Of a stretch of DNA of 64,000 bases, positions 28,695 through 42,613 are shown one piece after another. Under the pieces are notes generated by a model. That model saw only the letters and a program-made list of their open reading frames with translations. It did no database searches and had not been told where the DNA came from. Source of the DNA: Plecoglossus altivelis. Lineage: Eukaryota; Chordata; Actinopteri; Osmeriformes; Plecoglossidae. A program made the translations under genes and the position numbers. The stretch covers positions 15,785,897 to 15,849,896 of the forward strand of contig BROE01000014.1 of the NCBI GenBank assembly GCA_036571765.1, read 5' to 3'. Within the stretch, counting starts at the first letter, position 1, and every line of letters starts with the position of its first letter.

Positions 28695-31600
28695 GAATAG
28701 ATGGAGACAACCTGCATTAAGGCAAGAAAATGAATGTCCCCTGGACAGACACGCACACACACACGCAAACAAACACACACACACAAACACACTCACACAT
28801 ATACGCACAAACTCAAACACTCACGCACACATTCGCACTCACACATACATAGCCAGCCTGCCAGCCTTGCGGCGGTGGTGGATCGTACCATGAAGAAGGT
28901 CATCGTGCTCCCCCCGTGGATGGTGCCGTACTCGATGTTGGTCTGGTCCGCCAGGTCGTCAGGTGACTCGATGGGCACCTCCATCCTCTGGACGGTCAGG
29001 AAGGCCGCCAGGTTGGCCGTGTAGGAGGAGATGATGATCAGGGTGAACGCCCACCTGGAGAGGGGGCGGGTGGGCGAGGGAGAGAGGGGAGAGAGAGGAC
29101 GCCAGGTTACCTCAGAGGAAACAGGGAGCAGGTGAACGGAGCCTAAAGCAGGTGAACGGAGGCTGCAGGAGAGAGACGCGAGCGTACAACAGACATCCCT
29201 GACACGTTCTTACACACCCAGCCTAAAGCGGACGCATATACACACCTTCACTTCTCACACACCCACGTACACACATACACACACATACACACACCCACAC
29301 ACACATACAGACACACATCCACCCACACACACACACACACATCCACACACACATACAGACACACATCCACCCACACCACCACCCACACCACACACCACAC
29401 CACATTCCACCCCATACACACATTACATCACACCGACACACGCGCATACGAGACACACATCCACCCAACACACCCCTAGGCACATCACATTCTTACCCAC
29501 CTACTTACACACAGCCACACACCCACACAGACACACACCCACACACACTAAACACACACAAACACAAAAAAAACACAAAAAAAACACACACACACAGGCA
29601 CTCACACACACAATCCACCCACACACAACACACCACACTCCAACCCACCTACTTACACACAGCCACAAACCGCACACAGACACACACCCACACACACATA
29701 TCACACACACAAACACACAAAAAAACACACACACAACACACTACACACACACACCGCACACCAGCCTTACTCCACCAGACCCGCTGACACAGTCTGAGAC
29801 TGGTGGAGTAGAGCCCTCCCGGCCTGCCACTCGGACATCTCCGAGCCCTGTCTGCAACTGAAGCGCTCCTATGGTGCGGACACCATGAGCTGTTGTTCCC
29901 AAGAGGGAGTCTTGTACTGGTCTCCATCCAGCATGTCCCCTGCGCTCCCCGCCCCGACCACGGGTTGCAGGGGTTGTACCCTACCTTCCGTCACGGACTC
30001 AGCCTGGGGGTTTCCGGGAAGGGGCCGTAGAGGCACGGGGCGAGAGGGAAGGGAGGGAGGGAAGGAGGCGAGGGGGGTGTTGGAACGCAGGGAGGGGAGG
30101 GGGGAAGGGGGAGAGGGGAGGGGTGAGAGGGTAGGGTTGTGTGGGGTGAGAGGGGAGGGATGTGATGGGTGAGAGGGTAGGGGTGAGAGAGGAGGGAGAG
30201 GAGGGAGGCGAGAGAAAGGGGGAGGAAGAAAGAGAGAAAAAATGAAGAGGAAAAGCGAGAGGGATAGAGAGAGAGACACACACACACACTCGACACACAC
30301 ATTCCCGTTCCCTGTATTTGTCCCACAATACTCCTCCTCACACACAAACACACACACACCACTTATGTTCCTGTTGTCCCACAGTACTCCTCCTCACACA
30401 CACGCACATCTGTGGTTGTACTTGTTTTTTTAGTTAAACTAGGGGCTAGTGCCAGAGGGATGCGGAATGTGCACAGGGAAGTACTACGAGGGGGAGAGGG
30501 CAGGGGGAGGAAGGAGGAAGAAGGGGAATAGAGCGAGATCTTCCATAAAAACAACACGACAGAGGGCGTGAGATGGATCTGGCAGCAGCGTGCGAGTCTC
30601 GACCCAGTGGCATTGCTCTGTTTGTACGGTTCCCGTTAGCTGAGGGACGATACGAGGAGGTCCTCACTCTCCCTCGCGCGCAGCCGCTCAGTGTGCTGAC
30701 GAGCGGAATTTCGACCGGCCGTCTGGGTCACGCGTGCTGTGTTGCGTTGATTGTTTCTGTGATGTGCTGTCTGAATCAAAGTAAGCAATTATGATCCCGT
30801 GCCCTGATGCCTATACACAAGTGGTCTCTCCGGTGCCGACGACTCGGTGTTAAACTTGACGAGCTCAGTTTAGTCCAGAGAGGACAAGGGAGCCATTTGA
30901 GTTGAAGAACTGGATCGATCGCGTCAGCTACACCTCAGTGTATCGTGTTCCTCAACTCAGCTTCCTCTCTGGGCGAAACGTTTCATCGAATCATTTCAGT
31001 AAATGTATCAGGCTTTGCTTAGCCGCACAGCAAGGCAGGCAGTCCAAGAGTGAAGTCATTCGGAGGAGTAGCTTGCAAGCCATGAATACAAACATCCAGC
31101 ATATAAATGTTCGCTGTCGCGTCGAGACGCGTTGAGCGATAGATATGCAGGGCAGCCAACAGAACTGCAGACAAATTTGCCACCGACGGGAATTGGACTG
31201 TTTTAAAATGAATTTGAGCTGTTTCAAGGCAGAAAGGAACGCAACATGCTATCGCTAATGCTAGCCAGATTTAGCAACCATGCGGGGCCCACCTTGCAGC
31301 CAGGAAGAGCACACAGCTCACTGCCAGGTAGGCTAGCAACATGAAGAGCCACACGGCTGGAGAGAAGGGGTCCAGGAAGGAGAAGTAGCCTGGTTTCCTC
31401 CCCTGGAGAGAGGGAGAGAGAGAGGGGGGGAGAGGGAGGGAGGGAGACATAGGAGAGAGAGAGGGAGAGGGAGAGGGAGAGGGAGGAAGGGAGAGAGGGG
31501 AGAGAGGGAGAGGGAGAGGGAGAGGGAGGGAGACATGGGAGAGAGCAGCAGAGAGAGGGGGAGCAGGAGGGGAAGAGAGAGAGCCGTAAAGAGAAAGGCG

Positions 31601-34590
31601 CAAGGAAAGAGGGAGAGGGAGACATGGGAGAGAGCGGCAGAGAGGGACAGAGGAAGAGGAAGCAAGCGGTAGTGAGAGAGGTTTAGGGAAAGAGGGAGAG
31701 GGAAACATAGGAGAGAGCAGCAGAGAGAGAAAGAGAGAGAGAGAGGGAGAGAGAGAGAGAGAGAGGGAGAGAGAGAGAGACAGAGAGAGAGAGAGGGGGG
31801 GGGAGAAATGGAGAGGGGAGGAGGATGGAACCGTTAAAGTAAAATCATAGCCCAGCTTCTCCTCTGCAAACCACCAGAGGGCAGCGTTGTAGTCTGGTCA
31901 CAGAGCGCATGCAGATCCTGCTACACCACACAGCATGACCCACTTGCCACCAACTTACACTTAATCACACAACCCTTCCTCTCCATTATTAAACAAACAA
32001 AACACACTTTCAGCAACATTCTCGCACATCAACATCGGGAATCCCATTTGTAACATCCACGTGGCTTCGTAACAGCGACTGACTGAACGAGCAGCACCAG
32101 CAGCTGGGCGGAGCAGGTAGCAGGTCGTACCAGGTGGACTCGGTAGAGGATGCTGATGCCCAGGCTCATGAAGGGTTTGGAGAAGTCGATGACCTTCTCT
32201 CTCTCCGAGGTGATGGTGAAACCAGCCACGGCCAGGTCGGCTTTCTGAGGGCGGGGGAGAGACACGGAGGGAGGACAAGTTGACGTACGAGCACTTGAGA
32301 AACCAGGTGAATGAAACCAGACGTCTTAAAGATGCGGCGGGGGTATAGATGGGGGGTGGGGGGGGGGGGTGTGTGGGCAGAGTTACTGTAACGAGAGGTA
32401 AGTAAAAATTCCAATCCAATCTCTTTATTGTCATTATATATTGCACAACGAAATTGGGATGTCATTCTTTTAGGTTATCAGGTTCTTTTAAGCAACGGTA
32501 GAATATTCAATGAGAGAGAGAGAGAGAGAGAGTAGGAGAGAGAGAGAAGGAGAGAGAGAGAGAGAGTAGGAGAGAGAGAGAAGGAGAGAGAGAGAGAGAG
32601 AGAAGGAGAGAGACCAGACAGGGAGACTGCGATGCTGGCTGTCGGATGCTACACCAATGAAAGGACTATTTCCCTCTCCCACCCTCCTGACATTTTCATT
32701 AAAAGCTAATTGATTAGCATGAGATGCTAATTAGCTGGGAGTGAGGGGGCGGGCAAGCGGGGCATTGGGTTGGGAGGGGGGGGGGGGGGGGGGGAGGGGG
32801 ATCAGGGGACCACCTTGGCGTGCTGGCAGCCAGGCTGGGACCACACATGGGACCGTTGCAATCTAATTGAAGTACGGGGTACGGTAATTAACCAGAGTGA
32901 GTCTCTCGTTATCACAGTAACAAGACTGTCTGTGGCATGCTGCGACCAAAATGACAGTGAGGGGGTCTGTGTGTGTCTGTGTCAGTGTCTGTGTGTGTCT
33001 GTGTCTGTGTGTGTCTGTGTCAGTGTCTGTCTGTGTGAGTGTCTGTGTGTGTCTGTGTCTGTGTGTGTCTGTGTGTGTCTTTGTCAGTGTCTGTGTGTGT
33101 CTATGTGAGTGCGTCTCTGTGTGTCTGTATCTGTGCGCGTGTCTATATGTGCGCTGTGTGTGTACAAATGCAGTGTGTGTCTTTGTGTGTCTGTCTGTGT
33201 GTCTGTGTGTGTACAGGTGCAGTGTATGTCTGTCTGTGTATGTGTACAAGTGCAGTGTGTGTCTTTGTGTGTCTGTCTGTCTGTATGTATGTGTGTGTGT
33301 TCAGGTGCAGTGTGTGTCTGTCTGTCTGTGTGTTCAGGTGCAGTGTGTGTCTGTCTGTGTGTGTGTACAAGTGCAGTGTGTGTCTGTGTGTGTACAAGTG
33401 CAGTGTGTGTCTTTGTGTGTGTGTCTATCTGTGTGTACAGGTGCATTATGTGTCTATGTGTCTGTGTGTGTATACAAGTGCAGTGTGTCTGTCTGTGTGT
33501 CTTTGTGTGTCTGTCTGTCTGTGTGTTCAGGTGCAGTGTGTGTCTGTGTGTGTGTTCAGGTGCAGTGTGTGTCTGTCTGTGTGTGTACAAGTGCAGTGTG
33601 TGTTCTTACCCTGTTGATGAGCTCTCCCACCATGCCAGTCCAGGACCCGTTGGGCTCAGGGGCTCCGTACAGCCCGTCGTCCACCAGCTTGATCCTGAAG
33701 GAGAACTTGAGCGTGTCTGCCAGCTCCCGCAGCATGTCCACACAGAAGCCCTCGTACTGCTCGTTACCATGGTAATCCTGGTAGTTAGCTTTACGCATCA
33801 CGTATGGGTTTTCCTGTAGGATACACACACACACACACACACACACATGGATACACACACACATGGATACACATACACACAGATACATACACTCACACAC
33901 ACACACACATGGATACACATAAACACACACAGAGATACACACACATACACACACACAGATACACACGCAGAGATACACACACACATAGATACACACACAC
34001 AGATACACACACACAGACACAAATAGATATGCAAACGCATACAGATACACACACACACAGACATAGACACACACACACAAAGATATACACTCCCACACAC
34101 ACAAGGATACACACACAGGCACAAACACACACACACACGCACGCACGCACGCATAGACACAAAAACAAGCCTGTCATTGCAGCTCTTTAAACATGAGCAA
34201 AGGAAAAGTTCAAATGTCGTCGTTGGGAGCTGAGCTGTGTGTACTGTAGGGTCAGAAGAGTTTGACCTCACCAGGATCGTGGTAACGATGAGTGTCTTGT
34301 TGGCAAGCGTCTCGGAGACATTGATGTCCAGGCTGGTGGAGTTCATAGCCAGAGTGTTGTTGGAGTACCAGATCCCAATCTGAGAGATGAAGAGATAGTG
34401 AGGGAAGGGGCACAAAAACAGAGACAGAGAGATACAGAGAGAGACAGAGAGATACAGAGGGAGAGAGAGACAGAGGGAGAGAGAGACAGAGAGATACAGA
34501 GACAGACAGAGAGAGACAGAGGGGGAGAGAGACAGAGAGAGACAGAGGGAGAGAGAGACAGAGAGAGACAGAGAGAAACAGAGAGAGACA

Positions 34591-34634
<44 letters not shown>

Positions 34635-36161
34635 AAGAAAGAAAGAGAGACAGACAGACAGACAGACAAACAGAGAGAGAGAGGGAGAGAGAAAGAAAGA
34701 AAGAGAGAGAGAGAAAGAAAGAAAGAGTAACAGAGAGAGAGAGAAAGAGAAAGAGAGAGAAAGAAAGAATGAGCGAAACATTGACAGAAAGAGAGAGAAA
34801 GCCAGAACCAAAAAAAGCCAGACAGAAAGGCTGAGCTGAAAGACAGGTTGTACCAGACAAAGAGCTACAGGCCTGAAAGGACACTTCAGATAATTCTGTC
34901 CACCCTTCAGTAGGTCACATGAGACACAAAGCCTGCGCACATACTTTCCCCTCCCATCACTTTTCTTCCTCGAGCGACATTCAGCCAAAGTACCCTCGTC
35001 AGAAAAACCTTCATACCGGAACCAAAGGTACCGAACGACTTGATTACAAGTAGTAGGGTGAAAATGTCTCCATGTGTTCAGAAGATGCCTCCATTCAAAT
35101 CAGCGTTCAGATTCCAGCCTTCGTTCTATCTCGTTTTCAACAAGGCTGAAATAACATCAGACTGGAAGATGTACAGTGGGTTTATCTTACCGATCCTGTC
35201 TGCTACGTTTGATAGCGTTCTTTTGGCGGTATCTTCCGAAACATCTCTTTGAGACAAGACTATTGTCTTTTCTTGCCACGGAGCACTTATCATCAACACG
35301 GCTCGTAACCTCATCAAAGGCATCATTGTGAGGAACATTAGACGCGTGATTAAATCAGTACTGTGATGTGACCCGATCCTCATCTACACTAGTTCTGGGA
35401 TCAGGAAGAGAGTGAAAGGAGTGAATTATCTTGGTTCTATCAAAGCTGCCCCCCTTGCCCCCCCACCCGCCTTGCCCCTGTCTTCCAATATCAATATGTC
35501 AAGGATGAAACATGGCAGCTGATTACCCAAGACCCCTTTGTGTTTCAGAGGCGTAAATTACTGGCGAACACCCAAATGGGAACTACCTTTGGTAGCAAAC
35601 CGTGGCGTCGAAGTGGATTCATGTCTGCGTAGTTATGTGTCGTTAAGCAGAACGCCGCTGTGCTGTCGAGATTTGCGTGACAGCTCGGTTACACGACTGC
35701 TCGCGTAATCACTAATAACGTTTCTAAGCGGCGACAATTAGCCATCATTAGCTCGGCGCTCAATTAAGTCCCTGTTGCTATAGGTAACCAGATTCCGTTG
35801 GTTGGGAATCGGAACCACCGCGACGGTGACTGACGGTGACTGCAGCGGTCGTCCCCCCCGGTGTTCCGCCCCTTGTCCCGGCGGTGGCACGACGCAGATC
35901 TCACCTCTGTGTGGCCTCCCCGGTGCTTCTCCAAGATCCTCAGGGTATAGTTGGTGCGTTGGCCCTTGCTGTTGAACTCCACCCTGCCCGTCAAGCCGTC
36001 ATACTCCACCTGCCAAAAGCAACGAGAGGGGGGAGGAGGGGCGTGAGGAGGTGGAGGAAGGGGAGGGGGAGGGAGGGAGGGAAGGGGGTGGGGGGGGACC
36101 AAGAAAGAAAGGACAGGTAAATAAACAGAGAGGGAGGGAGACGCGGAGAGAGAGAGAGAGC

Positions 36162-36195
<34 letters not shown>

Positions 36196-38917
36196 GGGAG
36201 AGAGAGAGAGAGAGAGAGAATGAGAGAGAAATGAAGAGAGACAGAGAGAGAGAGAGAGAGCGGGAGAGATGCGCGTCTCCAAACGGAGGCCTCCATGCGC
36301 AGTTAGAGTTTGGGGAGAGGACGAGAGCGAGGATGGATGAGGTGGCAGGGGGGGGGGGAGGAGGGTGAAAGACACCATGTGGTGGGATAACAAAGACAGA
36401 TGCCAGACCTGTGTGAGAGAGACAATGAAGGATGGAGCTCCAGGAGGCTGGATGACAGGTTGTCGACGAGAGGAACTGACGAGAAAAGATGTGAAATGAT
36501 AAAGGGATGCAAAAAAAAGGACGACAACAACCACAGCCAAATGCATGGGGCCACTGTGTGCTCACGACTGCCTTGGAGAGCAGGGAAGATGGAAGATGGA
36601 AGTAGACATGGACTGTAGCCCACTAACCTTCCCAGTTGACACAACATGCTTGTCCTGTTTAGTTTATGTATAGGGGAAATGTTATATTTATTTGAAATTG
36701 TTTGTTGTTAGACTGTACTGTTAAATGTCTGTACTTATGTAGCACCGTGGCTCTGTGAGACACGACATTTCGTTCCACTGTATGCACCCGCATGTAGCGG
36801 AATGACAATAAAGCACAACTTGAACTTGAACTTGAACTTGAACTTATGTGTGGGTTTGTGTCAGCATGCAGGGTGTGTGTGATTGTGAGTGTGTGTGTCT
36901 GTGTGAGTGTGTGTGTGTGTGTGTGTGAGTGTGTAAATGTGTTTGTCTGTGTGTGTGTGTGTGTGTACGTGTGTGTATGTGTGTGTGTTTGTGTGTGTGT
37001 GTGTTTACTGACCATACGTAGGTAGTTCATGAGACTGGTCCCGTGCTGCCAGATTTGAGGGGAGGTGCAACTCAACGGTTTGACGCCGATCTCCTGGCTG
37101 CGATTCAGCTCACGCACAGCTCCTACCACCACGTGCACCGCGTCAAACATCAACGCCGATGACAGCTGAGGACAGCACAGACAGAAGGGGGACAGCACAG
37201 ACAGAAGGGGGACAGGACAGACAGAAGGGGGACAGCACAGAGGGGGGAGAGCACAGACAGAAGGGGGACAGGACAGATGTAAGGGGGACAGCACAGAGGG
37301 GGGAGAGCACAGACAGAAGGGGGAGAGCACAGAGGGGGGACAGCACAGATGTAAGGGGGACAGCACAGATGTAAGGGGGACAGCACAGATGTAAGGGGGA
37401 GAGCACCGACAGAAGGAGAGAATTCAAGAGGGACAGCATGTGGACAGAACTTGAATCATACTGTAGAGTTTTAACTGGACTACCTTTCAGTAACAGTGTG
37501 AGTGCTTTTGTGTATTCAGATACAAGTATTTGTGTGTGTGATTGTGTTTGTCCAATGTTTACGTGTCAGCTTGTTGTTGCCTTAGTAGTGTGTGTGTGTG
37601 TGTGTGTGTGCAATATTAATGTGTCGGTGAATATCTACTGTTTGTGTGTTATTATGGTATGCCTGTGTATGTGTGTGTGTACTTATGGTGTGAGTGTGTA
37701 GTTATGGTTTGTGTGTAGTTATGGTGTGTGCAGTTATAGTGTGTGCATGTGTGTGTAGATATGGTGTGTGTGTAGTTCTGGTGTGTGTATGTGTGTGTAG
37801 TTATGGTGTGTGTGAGTAGTTATGGTGTGTGTGAGTAGTTATGGTGTGTGTGTGTGTGTGTGTGTGTGTAGTTATGGTGTGTGTGTGTGTAGCTATGGTG
37901 TGTGTGTGTAGTTATGGTGTGTGTGTAGTTATGGTGTGTGTGTGTAGTTATGGTGTGTGTGTGTGGTTATGGTGTGTGTGTTGTTATGGTGTGTGTGAGT
38001 AGTTATGGTGTGTGTGTGTGTAGTTACGGTGTGTGTGAGTAGTTCTGGTGTGTGTGTGTGTAGTTATGGTGTGTGTGTGGTTATAGTGTGTGTGTGTGGG
38101 GGGGGGACTTACAGCAGGCCCAGGGTAAGGACTGAGATCACAGCCCTCCTTCCAGGAGAGGTTGAGACTCCTGATGAACTCCAGGTAGAAAGGGTGGGTG
38201 GTGTTGAACATGGAGAAGCCAAGGATGTTGGCCTGCTCGTCCACAATGTCATCTAGTCTGAGCAGAGGGAAATCCTGAGGAGGGGGGGGGGAGGCAGGGA
38301 GGAAGGGAGGAAGGGAGAGTAAGTGATAGAGCTTGGATAGAGAGAGACAGAGACGGAGAGAGTGAAAGACTGATAAGAGAAGAGGAAAAGGCTAATGAGG
38401 ATTACTAGCTTCTTGCAGAGAGAGAAACGTACAGAGTGAGCGCAAGACAGGGAGAGAGAGGGAGAGAGACAGAGGGAAAGAGGGAGAACGAGCGAGAGAG
38501 AGGAAGAGACAGAGACAGAGAGAGACAGAGGGAGAGAGAGACAGAGGGAGAGAGAGAGAGAAGACAAAAGAGTGTTAGAGAGCGACAGATGTAGAGAAAG
38601 GTAGGTGAAGCTCACTAGCGGAAGACGGGAAGTGAAGGAAGAAACAGGAAGAGACAGACTGAGAGAGAGACAGACTGAGATCGAGAGACAGACTGAGATC
38701 GAGAGACAGGGACAGAGAGGCAGAGAGAAAGGGAGAGACAGAGAGAGATGGAAAGAGAGAGACAGAGAGAGAGGGAGAGACAGAGAGACAGCGAGAGAGA
38801 CAGAAACAGAGAGGCAGAGACAGATTGATTCTGTGTCAACACCTATGGAACTCTCCAGAGAGGAGAATGAAACAAACTAACAAACAAAACAACAAAAACA
38901 CACGACACAGGCATGTT

Positions 38918-38968
<51 letters not shown>

Positions 38969-40307
38969 GGGAGGAGGAGGAGGANNNNNNNNNNNNNNNN
39001 NNNNNNNNNNNNNNNNNNNNNNNNNNNNNNNNNNNNNNNNNNNNNNNNNNNNNNNNNNNNNNNNNNNNNNNNNNNNNNNNNNNNNNNNNNNNNNNNNNNN
39101 NNNNNNNNNNNNNNNNNNNNNNNNNNNNNNNNNNNNNNNNNNNNNNNNNNNNNNNNNNNNNNNNNNNNNNNNNNNNNNNNNNNNNNNNNNNNNNNNNNNN
39201 NNNNNNNNNNNNNNNNNNNNNNNNNNNNNNNNNNNNNNNNNNNNNNNNNNNNNNNNNNNNNNNNNNNNNNNNNNNNNNNNNNNNNNNNNNNNNNNNNNNN
39301 NNNNNNNNNNNNNNNNNNNNNNNNNNNNNNNNNNNNNNNNNNNNNNNNNNNNNNNNNNNNNNNNNNNNNNNNNNNNNNNNNNNNNNNNNNNNNNNNNNNN
39401 NNNNNNNNNNNNNNNNNNNNNNNNNNNNNNNNNNNNNNNNNNNNNNNNNNNNNNNNNNNNNNNNNNNNNNNNNNNNNNNNNNNNNNNNNNNNNNNNNNNN
39501 NNNNNNNNNNNNNNNNNNNNNNNNNNNNNNNNNNNNNNNNNNNNNNNNNNNNNNNNNNNNNNNNNNNNNNNNNNNNNNNNNNNNNNNNNNNNNNNNNNNN
39601 NNNNNNNNNNNNNNNNNNNNNNNNNNNNNNNNNNNNNNNNNNNNNNNNNNNNNNNNNNNNNNNNNNNNNNNNNNNNNNNNNNNNNNNNNNNNNNNNNNNN
39701 NNNNNNNNNNNNNNNNNNNNNNNNNNNNNNNNNNNNNNNNNNNNNNNNNNNNNNNNNNNNNNNNNNNNNNNNNNNNNNNNNNNGAGCAGGAGGAGGGGGA
39801 GGAGGAGCAGGAGGAGCAGGAGGAGGAGCAGGCGGAGGAGGATGGGGGGAGGAGGGGGAGGAGGAGGAAGAGGAGCAGGAGGAGGAGGGGGGGGAGGAGG
39901 AGCAGGCGGAGGAGCAGGAGGAGGAGGAGCAGGAGGAGGAGGAGAGGGTTAAAAGAAAGTAGCCACCGAGGCAGTCTCCCCTCCCTCCTCTTTCTTTCCT
40001 TTTTCCCTCCAGTCGTTCTGTCATGCCCTTCTTGTGTCCCTGGCGCTCTGCAGTTATGTTTCTGCGTGCTGATGCCGATGCTTTCTCCCTCTCCACCTGC
40101 CTTCCCCCTCACACATAAAAGGGACAAAGGGAGGGAGCGGGCCAGCGGAAGGACAGAGACGAAAGGGATGAGGGGTAGGACGGATGAGGGATGGAGGAGA
40201 GGGAGAGAGGCATTGGCATGCACTTACCATGGTGGTGAGGATGTACTTATAAAACGCTGATGTCATCCCCAGCTCCGAAGCCTGGAGGGGAGAGAGATAG
40301 AATGAAG

Positions 40308-40340
<33 letters not shown>

Positions 40341-40426
40341 TGTGTGTGTGGGGGGGGGGCAGGAAAGAGAGAGCGAAACGGAAAGGGAGAATAGCAAACT
40401 CGAGAGGGTGAGAGAGTATGGCCAAA

Positions 40427-40472
<46 letters not shown>

Positions 40473-42571
40473 CAGCGAGAGAAACCGAGCAAGAGGAGAC
40501 AGCACGTTTGTTATTCACAGGCATGGATGCTTCCAAGTCAGGCAGGGTTTGGGTTGGATGCTCGGGGGCCAGAAAGCGGTCCCCATCATCTTCCTGTGTG
40601 TCGCAATCGGCCGTCCCCAACCTCTGACTCAGGCCATCAGACTGACTAGCAGGAGATGCCTCAGGACACAGGGTAAACAGCAACACCTTCTCTAATGAGC
40701 TTGTACAGCGTTGACATTTCTGGACTCAGAATGGCTTGCAAGACCTCGTTGATGCCTCTTAAACAAGCCAGGTTCACGTAAAAGACGGTACGTGCGTCGA
40801 TGTTCATTCATTAACCCTGCCGCTCAGTTTTAGAGACTTGGCATGAATCAAGCATTTTCATTGTGTGAAATGAGAGTCTGACATTACAGGGTTAACGTAT
40901 GATCTGTTGTTAGGGGAGCCAGTGAAGGGGGTGGGGGGGCTGGAGGGGGCTGGAGAGGGGTGGAGGGGGGACGAGGGGGGGCAGGATGTGGCTGCTAACC
41001 TTCTTAAGGATGAGGTAAGACACGGAGGCGTTGGCGTCGATGATGATGGTCGCCACTTTGTCATCACGGATCTCCTTCAGCAGAGGGGTGGGGTCCAGGT
41101 TGTCGTCCAGCATCCTGATCGACAACGTCTCCCTGGAGATCAGGAAGCGCCGGACCAGCTCCTCCAATCGCAGCAGGCCTGGGGTGGGGGTGGGGGGGGC
41201 GGAGTCAGACTGCAGATGAGGGCAACATCGAAGGTGGACGGCGGCGACAGTTCCATCATTACAAGTCACATTTCCTCCCTTGTGGAAATGACGGCTTTAT
41301 GCTCACCAATACTAATGAAAGAGATATTAATATACTGGCCGGAGTCAGTTTCTTCTGAACAGGCATGGCTTATTCATGCCATTCTAATGTAACTGTGGGA
41401 AAACTCCACAGGCAGTGTAAATAACATGAGAGAGAGAGTGTCTAGGGGGAAATAGAAGAGAGGAGGGGAGGGGGGAGGAAGGGAGGGAGGGAGGGAGGGA
41501 GGGAGGGAAGGGGAGAGGGGAAGGGAGAGGAAAGGAGAGTGGGAGGGGAGGAAAAAGGAGGGAAGTGGAGAGGAGGGAAGAGGAGAGAGGAGGGGGAAGA
41601 GGGGTGAGGAGGGGAGAGGAGAGAAGGGGAGAGGAGAGGAGGGGAGGGGTGGGGGAGTGGGAGGATGTGAGGGGTACACACACTGGAGGCTCCAGGAGAA
41701 AGGATCTGTAAGCAGTGTGGTAATCACTGAACCAGGGCAAAACTTTAATTAGTTTGAGGGAGGAGGAGGGGAAAAAAAAATCAATGCTCGCCACAGTTCT
41801 CTCTCTCTGTCTCTCTCCCTCTCCCTCTCTCTCTCTCACTCTTTCTCTATCTTGTTTTCCCTTGTTCTCCCTTTCTCTCTCTCTCTCTTCCTCCTTACAA
41901 GCAAACAAACACACAAGAACAACACAAACACACAATCTCCATCTATATCATCTCTTTCTCTCTCCCTCCCTCTCTCTCTCTCTCCCACTCTCTCATTCTC
42001 TGCTCTGGTTACCTCTCTCCCTCCTTCTCCGTCTCTCCGCTCGCTCTCTGCCTCTCCCTCCTCTCTCTCCCCCTCTCTCCTGGATCCCATCACCTACCTC
42101 ATTACCATACTCCATCGCTCTATCACCCTCTCTCTTCCCCTCCGCCAGCCCTCCCTCTCTTCCTCTCTCTCTAACCTCATCCATCTCATCAAAACTGCAT
42201 AAAGGTACAAGGCTCAGACAGAGTATTGTGACCAATACGCGATGAGGAAACGGAAAACCTCTTTATGACCCAAAAATTTGCTGGAATTTCAGACGCGCGC
42301 GAGCAATTGTACACGCACAACAAACACCCAAAAAAAAACCCACGTGCACAGCCAACACTCACAGCCGCACATGCGGAGGAACACACGCAAACACACACAT
42401 AGTGTGATGAAAACAAGCAGAACACACTGGACAGAGTGCGACAGCCACTGTGCTCTCCTCGCGCCGTTCTCACGTAGCCAATCAACATGTTCCTCTGGCA
42501 TTAATCAGTGCTGCATGGACAGTGTCACAGCTATGTGAGATTTCACACGTCTTTGAAATACACACATATAA

Positions 42572-42613
<42 letters not shown>

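Noticed and set aside
29776..30003. Real pseudogenisation of grik5
   Set aside because: All other 18 exons have intact frames and phases. The errors are confined to one exon between low-complexity tracts, which fits assembly noise better.
33084..33819. Cys/Val- and His/Thr-rich open frames
   Set aside because: Translation of GT/CA repeats beside grik5 exon 11.
38843..40223. Open frames spanning the N run
   Set aside because: They exist only because undetermined bases have no stops.
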